DNA from: Haplomitrium mnioides
Taxonomy: Eukaryota > Marchantiophyta > Haplomitriopsida > Calobryales
Direction of reading: 5' to 3'
DNA length: 36,125 nt
Assembly (NCBI GenBank): GCA_049999725.1
Contig: JBNGIS010034297.1
Location: 56,950-93,074 of the forward strand
Part shown: positions 1 through 10,879 of the stretch, one piece after another
Numbering within the stretch: position 1 is the stretch's first letter
Layout: each line of letters opens with the position of its first letter
Notes under the pieces: generated by a model
Databases searched by the model: none
Seen by the model: the letters and a program-made list of their open reading frames with translations, nothing else
Told to the model about the DNA's origin: nothing
Translations under genes and position numbers: made by a program

Positions 1-360
1 AGCTAAACTAGTACCAAACTTGACATTGAAGCCACGACCAGACTTGAAGTTGAAGCAATAGCCAAACCTGAAGCAGAAGCCAGAGCCATACCAAAAATAG
101 AAGCCAAAGCCGTACCTAAAAATGAAGCTAGAACAAACCATGACGTTTAAAACCAGAACTAGACCTAAAGCTTGAATCTAGAATAGATTTGAAGCTTGAG
201 GTCGAAACGAGATATGAGCTTGAGACTAGAATTGGATTGATGTCTCAAAGTAGAACTCAACTTGATAGACATGAGGTTTGAAGCCAGAACTAGACATGAA
301 TGTGAAGCCAATACTAAACGTGAAGCTTGGGACCAAAATGAAACCTAAGATGTTGAGCAA
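1..360. repeat. degenerate tandem repeat, 'ccagacctgaagttgaag' type
   Basis: Short units of about 27-33 bp built on variants of 'ccagacctgaagttgaag' follow one another with many substitutions. No coding sequence is visible. A second block of the same family lies at about 9940-10527 in the same orientation, so this is one half of a dispersed pair. Confidence 0.75.
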
Positions 361-723
361 GTCTCCCACCACCCATTGGATTGTTCTCTATCTAAAGCAA
401 ATTGATCTCCACCCGTAGTTGAATTGATCTCTACCTATATTGGATTGGTTGCTCCCCATAGCTAAATAGGTCTCCACACAAGTTTAAATTGATTGCCATC
501 CATAGCTTGCCTAGCCACCCAAAGTTGATATAGCTAACCATAGCTGAAAGCAAATTGACCACCTTTACTCGAATTGACCATCTTTGCTTGCATTACTCTC
601 CACTCAAGGTTGAATTGAGCACCACCCATAGCTAAATTGATCTCCACTCCTAGTCAAATTGACCTCTGCCCATACGTGAATTGATCTCTACTCATGACTG
701 AATTAATCTCCCTATAGTTGGTT

Positions 724-728
<5 letters not shown>
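361..728. repeat. degenerate tandem repeat, 'attgatctccaccc' type
   Basis: The motif 'aattgatctccacccatag' and its variants recur every 30-36 bp. The block opens with 'gtctcccaccaccc', which is also found at about 10528, where the same order of units follows. It is non-coding as far as I can see. Confidence 0.75.
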
Positions 729-767
<39 letters not shown>

Positions 768-907
768 ATCTTTGCTTGCATCACTCTCCACTCAAGGTTG
801 GATTGAGCACCACCCATAGCTAAATTGATCTCCACTCCTAGTCAAATTGACCTCTACCCATACGTGAATTGATCTCTACTCATGACTGAATTAATCTCCC
901 TATAGTT

Positions 908-950
<43 letters not shown>
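576..950. repeat. 188-bp tandem duplication with GA tails
   Basis: The sequence from 576 to 763 is repeated from 764 onward with only a few differences (for example cattactctc against catcactctc). Each copy ends in a (GA)n tract. The near identity contrasts with the heavily diverged repeats around it, so the duplication is recent or is an assembly product beside the gap that starts at 963. Confidence 0.85.
729..766. repeat. (GA)n microsatellite
   Basis: An uninterrupted GA dinucleotide run separates the two copies of the 188-bp duplication. Confidence 0.95.
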
Positions 951-962
<12 letters not shown>

Positions 963-1108
963 NNNNNNNNNNNNNNNNNNNNNNNNNNNNNNNNNNNNNN
1001 NNNNNNNNNNNNNNNNNNNNNNNNNNNNNNNNNNNNNNNNNNNNNNNNNNNNNNNNNNNNNNAGAGAGAGAGAGAGAAGAAGAAGAAGAAGAAGAAGAAG
1101 AAGAAGAG
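911..1108. repeat. (GA)n / (GAA)n microsatellite interrupted by an assembly gap
   Basis: A long GA run is visible up to 962 and again from 1063, and it passes into GAA triplets up to about 1108. Exactly 100 N lie between, the usual symbol for a gap of unknown size. Peptides such as RERERE or LSLSLS read from this stretch are artefacts of the repeat. Confidence 0.95.
963..1062. other. assembly gap, 100 N
   Basis: A run of 100 undetermined bases inside a GA microsatellite. Its true length is unknown. Confidence 0.99.
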
Positions 1109-1497
1109 AACTTGATTAAAGTTTGAGCCGAGCCCTAAGACCACACTGACTAAGAAAAATACAACCACCAAGATTATGCAGGAATAAATGAGTAAAAAAC
1201 AAAACTGAGAACGACCGAGTGAGCAAGAGCTCAAAGGTAATTTCAATGCTCTCTCTCACACTGAATGAGTTCAAAAGTATACCAATATTAAACTTGAAAC
1301 AACGTCAAAAGAATCAAATATAGCAATAAATTGCAAAACTAACTAAATTAAGATCAAAGTACTAGCAATAAATGATATAAGCAGTCAAAAAAGAGATAAT
1401 GAGGTGTTAAGCAAGGTCACTAAACCCTTCTCATGATAGTCCAATAAGACTCACAAAATAGTTGCCACTTATAATCTTAACTTTACTTGCAATAATT
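1109..1497. other. AT-rich stretch, nothing recognised
   Basis: Unique-looking AT-rich DNA between the GA/GAA tract and the upstream gypsy LTR. I see no coding sequence, RNA gene or repeat unit in it. Confidence 0.6.
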
Positions 1498-2576
1498 TGA
1501 AGGTATTAGATGATTTTGGGAGAATTTTAATGTGCTTAGACCACTTTCACATAATAGGATGCATTGTGATGAAGTATAAAGAAGGCTTAGAAGTCATTAG
1601 TGGGATATTAGAATTGATTGGTTTTCTTTAATATGTGTAGATTTGAGTATAGAGTAAACTTTGCTTTGATTATAAATATTTAGAAGTTCATATTTAATAG
1701 AAGATATTATATTACTCAAGTAGCTAGTAAAATTTTACATAAATAAGAGTTATTTTGTAAATTGGGAGTCATAATCGATCAAAGTTACAAAAGTGTTATG
1801 GATAAAAGTAAAAATAGATAGTATCTATAGACTATAAAACACAAATATTATTATATGGGTAGAAAGCTTATTCTATAGGCTTTCCAACAAGTTATAATAC
1901 ATGCAAATTGAATAAGCATCAAGGATTTTATAGAGAATCTTCTAGAATAGTCCAATGAGGAGAAAAGTCGAGAAAGTTCAATTTTTTCTTTGAATTATAC
2001 ATCAATTATTGAGATTCTTTGATAAGAAAAGCTCCAAATGAGAAACTTCTTCTTGAAGAGGAAAATCAAAGAGAGAGATACTTTAGGAGCATTTTTAGGA
2101 TTTAATAATTAGAAAGATAATCACCATGGTCTTTGTACTTATGGTGATAAAATATTTATTTTCACTCATAGTAGTTATCTAGACTAATATATGATGAATA
2201 GGAGCAGAGAGGAGAGAGACTTGACACTTGAGACTTGGGAGTTATAAGAGACCATTGGAGAAGTGCTTGGAGGAGCTCTTGGATGAGCTACTTTGAAGAC
2301 TCATTGGAGGGCAAGTACTTGAGAAGTGGTTTTGTATAGAGTAAGGATTTGTTGAGAGTTAGAAAGGTGAGAGCAAGAGTGTTTTGTGGAAGAGCATTTG
2401 AAATAAAGAGTAGAGAATTTCCACGATATTTTGTAGTGAATACTTACACTTTGTAAGCTTTGTAGAATTTGTTGTATATTAATGATTGCAGCCACACTTC
2501 AACCCACCTCTCATATTCAATATATACTCAACATCAAAGTCGCATGGGAGAAACCAATGAAGCCTCTAGCTTCACA
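1498..2576 (+). repeat. 5' LTR of gypsy element
   Basis: It begins TGAAGGTAT and ends CTAGCTTCACA, so it has TG...CA ends. It aligns along its length with 8283-9419; shared landmarks are 'gagaattttaatgtgcttagaccac' near the start and 'cctctagcttcaca' at the end. The two copies differ by many substitutions and indels, which implies an old insertion. Confidence 0.8.
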
Positions 2577-2659
2577 TTTTTGCTTCCATTGCTAAGACCT
2601 TATTAATGAGAGGGAAAGAAGATGACAATTGGTCTTCATCGTATTGAATATCAAGCAAA

Positions 2660-3110
2660 GGCATGACGAGAAAGTGGCTAAGAAATTCAGAGATTTTAGG
2701 GAGAATCAATATGTCCCCACCTCTATGCAACAACATTGAGTTGAAGAGATTCATCAATTTAGTGAGTTATTACTTGGTTTTTATAAGTGACTTTGTTTAT
2801 TTAGCAACACCATTGTATCGACAGTTGTACATTCCAGTGAAGTAGGTTTGGACCTTGAACCATAAACAAGCATTTCATCAACTCAAGGAGAGAATTCTCA
2901 ATGGTCTCAATGACTGATTAAGAAATGACCATTATAGTACTAGTGTTTATTGTGGCCAAAATACATATGCACCAACAATTGGTTTAACAATTTGGAGAGG
3001 AACTAATAGAGCAAATTTTGGCGGATCTCAACCTATTTGTTTTTCTTATTCTAATCTAAGCTATTTGTGAGGGACATATTTTTGTCTTGTAGTAGATGTA
3101 GTAGATGTGG
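2660..3110 (+). pseudogene. gypsy RT/RNase H fragment, out of order
   Basis: Translation gives a segment resembling the end of gypsy RT and the start of RNase H: 'FINLVSYYLVFISDF' followed by 'LATPLYRQL' and, after an in-frame stop, 'VWTLNHKQAFHQLKE'. Gypsy elements typically show a LVNYYRRFIP, APLY, WT...AFxxLK series here. The fragment lies just behind the 5' LTR and before gag, where it does not belong. The proper RNase H of the main element is at about 6240-6870. It is probably the remnant of a different gypsy copy, which supports nesting. Confidence 0.7.
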
Positions 3111-3245
3111 TAGGAAAGAGAAATCAATCTAGTAACATCATCAAGCTATCCAATCAAGATGGGAAAAATTTTGGTTTTCTATAGTAAAGAGGATGAAAAC
3201 ATGGAGGATTATCTATGAGATTTCAAATGTGATTGCGTTGGAAAT

Positions 3246-3764
3246 TGTAACGGTCACTAACTTTAGTAAGCCATAGCTCAAAATAATGTCAACTATGTCT
3301 AGAAAGCTATTACTAAGTTAGAGTAGCAAAAAGCAATTGCTATTATAGAGAGATGGATACGTGGCACAAGGAGAGAAAGTCAACGAATTAAAGTGAAAGA
3401 GGGAGTCTAGATAGACTACTTTAGAAGAGGATGAGGACACGTGGCAAGCGGAGAATTAAAGTAAAGAGAAGGTTCTAAAGATAAGGACACGTGGCAGAAG
3501 GAGAACAAAAGTAAAGGGTGGTCCAATTAGAGTGAGAGAGAAAAGAGGGGTCCAATTAGAAGAGGATAGAAAAGGAACCAATGGGGTTCCTCCACCTATG
3601 TAAGCAAAGTGCTTTCTCTCAAGTATATAAAGAAGGGAGAGTGCCTTGTTTGGCATCTCTTACCTTGTGGGTTTTCCAAGTTCTTTGTGCGCTTCTCTTG
3701 TGCTAACTTGTGTGTGTTGTATTTGTACTAACTTATGTGTGTAATGTGGGTGTGTAGTGTTACA
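3246..3764 (+). repeat. candidate LTR of a second gypsy element, with promoter
   Basis: The block starts TGTAAC and ends GTTACA, a 6-bp terminal inverted repeat of the kind LTRs have. It holds G-box repeats, CCAAT motifs and a TATA box in its middle, and the gag coding region starts directly behind it. I found no matching copy at the 3' end of the pol region, so its partner is missing or lost. It could be the true 5' LTR of the gag-pol element, nested inside the element bounded by the 1.1 kb LTRs. Confidence 0.5.
3435..3632 (+). promoter_or_regulatory. retroelement promoter: tandem G-box/ABRE repeats and TATA box
   Basis: 'ggacacgtggca' occurs at 3435-3446 and again at 3485-3496, exactly 50 bp apart in a 50-bp tandem repeat; a diverged third ACGTGGCA is at 3359-3366. 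CACGTGGC is the plant G-box/ABRE core bound by bZIP factors. Several CCAAT boxes follow, then TATATAAAG at 3624-3632. A capped transcript would start near 3655 and read into gag. Confidence 0.6.
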
Positions 3765-4560
3765 GAAATGGTGAGAAGTGACAAAATGATCAGTTAGCGA
3801 TACTACCTGAATTTCTTGAACGTGAGGATCGTAGATGGTACAAAGAGAAAAAAAGTGAAATTCTTGAGTGATTGACAAGTTTGACGAAAGCTTTGGTGGA
3901 GAAATTTCTTCTTTTAAAGAACTATGAGAAATTTCTTCAAGAGGTGATGCATTTGAAGTCAAGTGAGTGTGAAACAGTGCGCAAGTATATGGAGAGAGTC
4001 TATAGACTACATAAAAACACAACTTTAAAATGTGTTGAGAAAGAGTGATGAAGATGTGAATTTTTTAATGATGAGAATTACAACAATGTTGGCAAAGCAT
4101 TTTATTTCAAGGTTAAAACCTGAAATTTGAGCAAAGGTAAAATATGAAAAACCAACTACTTGAGCAGAGTCTTTACGAATTGCTTTATGGATGAAAGGGA
4201 GCTTGGAAGATGAGAAAGAAGAAAATATTGTTATGTTATTAATAATTGCACAACCCATAGCACCAATAGCTCCTCCGCTATAAGTTCCAAATTCTTATAT
4301 GAATGAGGTATTAACATTGACTAAACGCCTCAAGAAGTTGAGCTTGAATCTTGTACAGGCTTTGGAGAGAATGCCTAAAAATCAACATAGGTCTAATAGA
4401 GGGGAGCCAACACGACAAGAGAACATGGAAAATATCACATATTTTGCATGTAGAAGAGCGCACCTCATCAGAAATTGCCCAAATCAAAGAAATGGTGCCA
4501 ATAGAAATGGTGGACGGGGAGGTATGAGTCAACTTTAAGAGAAGATTGTTGGATCAATTG
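3765..4560 (+). pseudogene. gypsy gag (capsid and zinc knuckle), broken
   Basis: Pieces in several frames read as a gypsy gag: 'LPEFLEREDRRWYKE', 'ALVEKFLLLKNYEKFLQEV', 'SSECETVRKYMERVYRLH', then a CCHC zinc-knuckle-like stretch at about 4437-4485, 'YFACRRAHLIRNCPNQ'. Here the first cysteine of C-x2-C is replaced by tyrosine, which one G-to-A change in a TGT codon would explain. Stops and frameshifts are frequent, so no functional capsid protein is made. It follows the candidate LTR/promoter and precedes the protease. Confidence 0.7.
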
Positions 4561-4759
4561 ACGTTGAAAAGGTTCCCTATAGTGAGATGAGAGGGAGTTC
4601 AATGGATCGAAGAGTGGACATGTTGGCTCATGAAAGAAAGCGAGCTAGAGTAATTAGAGAGACTATTGGAATTGAACTATCACCAAGTCAAGAAAGGCAC
4701 CACGATGTGGACATAACAACAAAGAAGCCAAGTAAATTGAGAAGGTGATTGGAGATGAA

Positions 4760-5067
4760 AGATTACAACAGGCCAATTGGTGGCAATGAACCGAACGTTG
4801 TGTAGGCAATTATGTGGAGGATGGAACACTAAACGACTTCCAATGAAGAAGAAAGTCTCAACCAATAAGTGCAGTGTAACTACCATGGATACAAAGGTAT
4901 GTGCAAGGGCCCCAAAAATTGATGTTATATGTAAAGGGTATGTGGTTCCTAAAGTGTTTTTAGATGGAGGTTTGGTAGTCAATGTAATCTATGAAGATTT
5001 GATAAAGAAGTTGGACTTGAAACTCACAAGGCCTTTGGGGTTTACAGTGCTTACGACCAACAAGTAA
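4760..5067 (+). pseudogene. gypsy retropepsin-like aspartic protease, partial
   Basis: The open stretch reads 'VICKGYVVPKVFLDGGLV' and then 'NVIYEDLIKKLDLKL'. Plant gypsy proteases have a VDGGSGVNI-type active site; here it is LDGGLVVNV, with the catalytic Asp kept. It ends at a stop at 5065. Upstream and downstream parts of the polyprotein are in other frames. Confidence 0.7.
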
Positions 5068-5669
5068 AGAGTACGCCTACTTTGAGTAATTAAAAAGATG
5101 CCAATCACAGTAATGGATATTTCTATCTCTCTATTTTCAAGTTTTGAAATAGTCGAGCTATGATAAGTTGTTGAGAAGACCATGGTTGCAAGGAGTGAGG
5201 ACCATGGATAATTGGAAAAAGAACCACATTACAATTAGGCCAAGGACTCATTGAGTGAGAGTACCAGTGGATGGTGGTGGTGAAGAGACAAGCAACTTGG
5301 AAAAAGAGACCACCGCGTATATGTACAATAATGATGAATATAACAGCGATATTTCTGAGGTGGACATCAATATAGAGAACTTGTTGGATGAAGAACAAGG
5401 TTCACCACAAATGTGTGGTATTGAGGTAATACTAAGGGCAATCAAAGAAGAAGCTCCAATACAAAAGCATACATTGACGACAAAAAAAGTAGAATGACAA
5501 ATCGCAACATTACATTATAGAGAGGAGGTTATAAGTGAAGAAAAAAGAAGCTTGAAGAACTTTTTTGTAAGTATATCCATGTTTTTGCTTTTGGATAGAA
5601 AGATTTGAAAAGGGTGACACTTGAAGAGCATTGAATTGACTTGGAAAGTTCAACAAAAGCGGTTCGACA
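5068..5669 (+). pseudogene. gypsy protease-RT linker, degenerate
   Basis: No strong domain signal. An acidic open stretch (5255-5497, rich in Glu/Asp/Asn) probably corresponds to the variable region between protease and RT in the polyprotein. It is assigned by position only. Confidence 0.4.
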
Positions 5670-6240
5670 AAAGCAACAACGAATGAATCCTCCAATTATA
5701 GACTTTGTCAATGCGAAGATCAACAAAATAAAGGAGGGGAGGTTCATCTACATAACAATAAATTTAGAATGGGTTTCTTCCATTGTTGTGGTGAAAAAGA
5801 AAAATGATAAGCTTTGAGTGTGTATGGATTGCAAGAAGTTGAATGTTGTTACAAAGAAGGATTATTATCCACTTCTAATCATTGATGAGATTCTTGAAGA
5901 AGTAGTTGGACATGAGTAGTATTTCTTAAAGATGGATACAGTGGTAAAATCAAATTCCAATTGCATTATAACACTAATGATTGACAATATTTACTATTCC
6001 TTGAGGTACTTTTTCTTTTTAAGTTATGCCTTTTGGATTATGCAATGTATTAACAATTTCTCAAAGATTTATGAACAAAATCATTGAGCCTTTCTTGGGG
6101 AAGTTTGTGAGGGACTATATTGATGATTTTTGTGTGTATAAGAGTAAGCATGATAATTTTTACCATTTGGAGAAAGTTTTTCAACCCTTGGATTCGACGA
6201 AATCGTCATTAAATCCGAAGAAATGCATATTTTAGTATCA
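5670..6240 (+). pseudogene. gypsy reverse transcriptase, broken
   Basis: Typical RT blocks appear in order: 'VCMDCKKLNVVTKKDYYPL' (about 5818-5874, the RVCVDYRKLN block), 'YFLKMD' (about 5921), 'MPFGLCN' (6026-6046) and the catalytic box YIDDF at 6116-6130 with both aspartates kept. Stops and at least two frameshifts separate the blocks, so the enzyme cannot be made. The order and the FGLCN/YIDD motifs fit Ty3/gypsy rather than copia. Confidence 0.85.
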
Positions 6241-6870
6241 ACAAGAAGTATTATTATGGCATACAATTTCAAAAGATGGGTGGGTGTGAACCCAAAAAAT
6301 GTATTCAAGATTCAAGCCCTTCTTTTTCCAATCAATGTGACAAAATTACAATCTTTCTTAGAAATGGTAGACTATTATTGTAGTTTTATTTTGGACTTTT
6401 CAACAAAAGCAATAGCGCTAAACTATTACTTGAAGAAAACAATGGAGCACTTGTTGATATTTAGTGATGAAGGTGCCAAAAAATCATTTGAATGTTTGAA
6501 AAAAGTGGTGACAAGTGCGTTAGTATTAGTATAACTAAATTGGAGTATGTCTTTTCTCTTTTTTATGGATGCATTTTAATTCTAAAAGAGGAAGAGGAAC
6601 ATGATCATCCAATAGCATTTGCAAGTCGACAAATAGTAGAGGTAGAAAAGATTTATTTGGTAGCAAAAAGAGAAGGTTTGGGTGTGATTTTCAGCATCAA
6701 AAAGTTTTGTTATTATTTGTTGGGTGGGCAATTTACTATTGAAACTAACCACAAGGCTTTGAAATATATTTTCATTAAGCCTAATATTGAGGGAAGAACT
6801 GCTAGGTGGAAGCTTTTGTTGGCTGAATTTGATTATAGTATCAACAAAGAAGGAAGCATTTAAACGTTGA
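6241..6870 (+). pseudogene. gypsy RNase H region, broken
   Basis: After the RT thumb ('LQSFLEMVDYYCSFILDFS') comes an RNase H-like part with 'HPIAFASRQI', 'KREGLGVIFSIKKFCYYLLG', 'FTIETNHKALKYIF' and 'TARWKLLLAEFDYSI'. These match the usual gypsy RNase H series (..YS..L...E...A.V.A..KWR.YL.G..F...TDH..L). Frame changes near 6530 and a stop at 6863 break it. Confidence 0.8.
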
Positions 6871-7099
6871 TATGTTGTCATTAGCATATGATAAGATTGG
6901 TCATGAAACGGTTGAAGAGGAAATTTCTTGATGAGAACATCTTCAACATGAGTATTCTATATGAGAAGTACGCTAATCTTTCCAACTACATACTCGAAGG
7001 AAGATACCCAGAAGGGATGAAACAATATAACAAGGTCGCATTCGCTTGTAAGTTTCAACATTTTTCGTTGGTTGAAAATAATTTGTCTCACAAAGGCTC

Positions 7100-8250
7100 C
7101 GACAATCTTCTTCAAAGAGCAATGAGTAAGAAAGAATACCAATGTTTAATGAATGAGTTTCATGATGGAATGTGTGGTGGTCACTTTGCGAGGAAAGTGA
7201 CTTCCTACAAGATTTTGGATGGAGGGTACCATTGATAAGGTATGCTAAAATATTTTTTGGAGTTTTGCAAGACATGTGACATATGTTCAAAATTTGCAAA
7301 GAAGTCTACTTATCCCTCTCCTTTACAACCGATTGCGCCTTTGGGTTCTTCTGAAAAATGCAGAGTTGATATTGTTGGTTCTTTGACTCTAACTCTACAA
7401 CAGAATTTCTATGTGGTGGTAGCAATAGATTACATAAGAAAATGGGTAGAGGCTCATCCTCTCAAGAAAGATATGGAAGAGGAAGTGGAGAGATTTTTAT
7501 ACAAGCAAATCATCACCAGGTTTGGTTGCCCATTGGAGATTGTCATGGATAGAGGCTCGCAATTTGCATGTGGTGCCACTCGAGCAATGTTGGAGCATTT
7601 TTTCATCAAGCAATAGATGAACACCTTATATAAGCCAAATGAAAATGGATTGGTAGAGCGGATTAACTTTACACTATGTCACATATTGGCGACAGATGTG
7701 GATTTAGAGGGAGCTAAACATACATGAGATAAGAGGCTACATGTAGTTCTTTGGGAGTGTCCCACGACTTGCAAGGCTTCAACCATATATACACCTTTTC
7801 TTCTCACTTATGGTTTGGAATCAATCTTGCCTATTGAATTTGATCTTCATACATTAGAACTACAAGTATGGAAAGGCATAAGAAAGGAAACTTGGAGATG
7901 GCTACACAAACTCGTAGCTAACAATTGATGGAACTAGAAGAAACACATGTGATGGCTGAGATCAATATTCACAAGGCCCAAGACTACCAAGAGAAGAGTC
8001 ATGACAAGATATTTAAGAAGAGAAGACATGTGGTGTTTCAACAAGGAGATTGGGTAATGGTATTTTATTCTATTCAAAATAAGCAAAAGCGAAAAAGGTT
8101 CTTACCAAGATACTTTGGACTTTTTGATGTGTAGAAAGTGTATACTAATTACACTTATGACTTGTTTGAGTTAATAGAAATGCACTATGATTGTGTGAAC
8201 TATGACAAGATGAAACCATTTTACGCTTGTAAGGAAGAACTCACTCCAAA
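7100..8250 (+). pseudogene. gypsy integrase, broken
   Basis: The N-terminal zinc-binding part reads 'FHDGMCGGHFARKVT' and 'CKTCDICSKFAKKS' (HHCC type). The catalytic core shows 'CRVDIVGSLT', 'DYIRKWVEAHPL', 'IVMDRGSQF' and, after an in-frame TAG near 7614, 'YKPNENGLVERINF'. The D, D and E of the DDE triad are all still readable although the frame is broken. A basic C-terminal stretch follows to about 8134. It lies directly before the 3' LTR, as expected for Ty3/gypsy. Confidence 0.85.
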
Positions 8251-8282
8251 GGTAGAGTGAAACCTTATAGGTAGGTAAAATT

Positions 8283-9419
8283 TGAAGGTATGAGATGGTT
8301 TTGAGAGAATTTTAATGTGCTTAGACCACTTTTATATAATGGGATGCATTGTGATTAAGTATATAGAAGACTTAGAAGTCATTAATAGAACTTAGATTTG
8401 ATCGGTTTTCTTCAATATGTGTTGATTTGAGTACAAAGTAAATTGTGTTCTTACTAGAACCTTTTAGAAACTGATATTTCATAGGAGTCTATTATATGCT
8501 TTAGGTAACAAGTGAAAGCTTACAGAAGTAACAATGCTCTTGTAAACCAGGAGTTATAAACAAGAAAAGCTACAAAAGTGCTATGCAGAAAAGTAAAAAC
8601 AAAGAGTATCTAAGAAATATAAAACAAAAGTATTATTATATGAGCAGAAGTCTTATTCAAGAAAATTTCTAGCAAGGTATAGTACATGCAAATTGAACAA
8701 GTATTAAGTATTTTATAGTGATTTTTCTAGAATAGTCTAAAGAGGAGAAAAGTCAATTTGTTCTTTGAATTGTTCTTTAAAAGAATCTCAAGATATCATC
8801 TTAGGAATTTTTTTTTAAGTACAAGAACAAGGCATGGATGAACTGTTGAGACTATTTGACAAGAGAAGCTCCAAATAAGAAGCTTCTTCTTGAAGAAGAA
8901 AACAAAAGAGAGAGATACTTTATGAGCATCTTTAGGATTTAATAATTAGAGAGAAAATCACCATGGATTCTTAATGTAGGGTGATAGAATATTTTTTTTA
9001 CTCCTAGTAATTATTTAGACTAGTATATAGTGAGGAGGAAAGGAGATGAAAGGGGTTTGATACTTGAAACTTGAGAGTTGTGAGAGACCATTGGAGAAGC
9101 ACTTGGAGGAGCTCTTAGAAGAGCTACTTTGAAGACTCATTGGAAGGCAAGCACTTGAGGAGTAGTTTTTCATAGAGTGAGGAGTGTGTTGAAAGTTAGA
9201 ATTGTGAGAGCAAGAATTGTTTGTGGGAGAGAATTTGAAGTAAAGAGTATAGGATTTCCAAGCTATTTTGTAGTGAATACTTACACTTTGAAAGCTTTGT
9301 AGAATTTGTTGTATATTGATGATTGCAGCCACATTTCAACCCAAGCCACCTCTCATATTCAATATGCACTCAACATCAAAGTTACATGAGAAGAAATCTG
9401 CAAATCCTCTAGCTTCACA
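8283..9419 (+). repeat. 3' LTR of gypsy element
   Basis: A direct copy of 1498-2576 with the same TGAAGGTAT start and CTTCACA end. The purine-rich stretch 'ccaaaggtagagtg' at about 8246-8259 could be the remains of the polypurine tract. Flanking bases on the two sides of the element do not match clearly as a target-site duplication. Confidence 0.8.
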
Positions 9420-9939
9420 ATACCAAACTCAAAGTGTTGCCCATTCTGATAGCAAAGAAATTTCCCAAAGCCAAACTAGGAGTGCTGCCTGAAGCTGGTT
9501 GCCTTGAATAGCCATGGTGTGCTAGGACCCAACCAAAAGTCCAGAACTAGCATTGACATGTCATGACCAAATCTAGAGTGCTAGAATCCAACAAGAAGTG
9601 CCAAGGTTCAACTTGAAGTGCCAAAACTAAATCTAAGGTGTCATGATCAAATCTGGAGTTCCCAAACCAAACTTGGGAGTGTTATCTTGAACCAAAATTG
9701 AGATGATGCTCTCATCAAGGGCATGAGTGTTGTCCATAGCCCGAATTGAAGATCAAGTGTGAGGGAATTAAACTCTAGACCTAAGTTGTTCCAATGGGCT
9801 CTCACCACCCTACAAATTGATCTCCACCATCATGTCCTTGAAGAGCCAGGTCACAAGTGTTGTCCATAATAGATTTGCTCATGGTTAAAGTGCCAAGACT
9901 CAATTAGGGGTGTTAGGGCCAAACTTGAGGTGTCACGAT
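9420..9939. repeat. degenerate repeats, no gene
   Basis: Loose repetition of 'aactaggagtgct' and 'gtgccaagactcaa' phrases, too diverged for a clear unit. No coding sequence is recognised. Confidence 0.5.
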
Positions 9940-10870
9940 CAGGTCTGAAGCTTGAAGTTAGGACTAGATCTGAAGTTTGAGACCAGGGCCAGACTTGAAG
10001 CTTGAAACTAGAATAGACCTAAAGCTTGAGACTAGAACCAGCCTTAGGATTGAAACCAGAATCAAACATGATGCTAGAAACCTGAATTAGACTTGAGGTG
10101 CTAAGGTCAGATTTGGAGCTTAAAGAAGTTGAAGCCAAGACCAGACCTGAAGTTGAAGTCTGTACTAGACCTGAGGTTGAAGCCACAACTAGACTAGAAG
10201 TTGAAGGCCAAGCCAGACCTAAAGTAGAAGCCAAAGTCAGATGTAAAGTTGAAGTTAGGACCAGACCTGAAGTTTGAAACAAGGACCTGACTTGAAGCTT
10301 GGAATTAGAACAAACTTGAAGCTTGAGGTTGAAACCAGACCTAGGCTTGAGACTAGAATAAGGTTGATGCTTGAAACCAAAATCATACCTATAGTTTGAA
10401 ACCTGAACTTGATCTGAGGTTTGAGGCCAGAATTAGACCTAAACGTAAAGCCAAAACTAACCTAAACGTGAAGCCAAAACTAAACCTGAAGCTTGGGACC
10501 AGAACAAGACTTGAGCCGTTGAGCTGGTCTCCCACCACCCTTTTGATTGTTTTCAATCTAAAGAAAATTGATCTCCACCCACAGCTGAATTGATCTCTAC
10601 CCATATCGAAGTGGTTGCCTCTCATAGCCGAATTAATCTACACACAAGTTTGAATTGATCGCCATCTATAGCTTAATTGGCTACCCAAAGCTGAATTGAC
10701 TACCCATAACTGAATTTGACTTAACCACCTATAGTTGGATTGAGCGTCACTTATAGTTGAGTTGATCTTCACTCCTAGTCAAATTGATCTCTATCGATAT
10801 CTGAATTGATCTCTACCCATGATGATTTGCATCCATTAGTTGAATTGATCTTCATCCCTAGCTTAAATGC
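9940..10870. repeat. second copy of the degenerate tandem repeat block
   Basis: The first part (9940-10527) repeats 'gaccagacctgaagttgaag' variants as at 1-360. From 10528 the sequence 'gtctcccaccaccc' and the 'attgatctccaccc' units follow in the same order as at 361-720. The two blocks are direct copies about 10.2 kb apart that flank the gypsy region. Confidence 0.75.
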
Positions 10871-10879
10871 TCTTATAAT

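Larger units (their letters stand above)
1498..9419 (+). mobile_element. decayed Ty3/gypsy LTR retrotransposon region
   Basis: Two direct copies of a 1.08-1.14 kb sequence (1498-2576 and 8283-9419) bound an interior that reads, in order, gag with a zinc knuckle, aspartic protease, reverse transcriptase, RNase H and integrase. Integrase after RT/RNase H is the Ty3/gypsy order. Every domain is broken by stops or frameshifts, so the element is dead. The interior also holds a misplaced RNase H fragment (2660-3110) and a second LTR-like block (3246-3764), so it may be two nested elements. I found no clean target-site duplication or tRNA primer site next to the 5' LTR. Confidence 0.85.

Noticed and set aside
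854-1246. Open frames with RERERE or LSLSLS runs at the GA tracts (also 12421-12984).
   Set aside because: They are translations of the microsatellite and of N bases.
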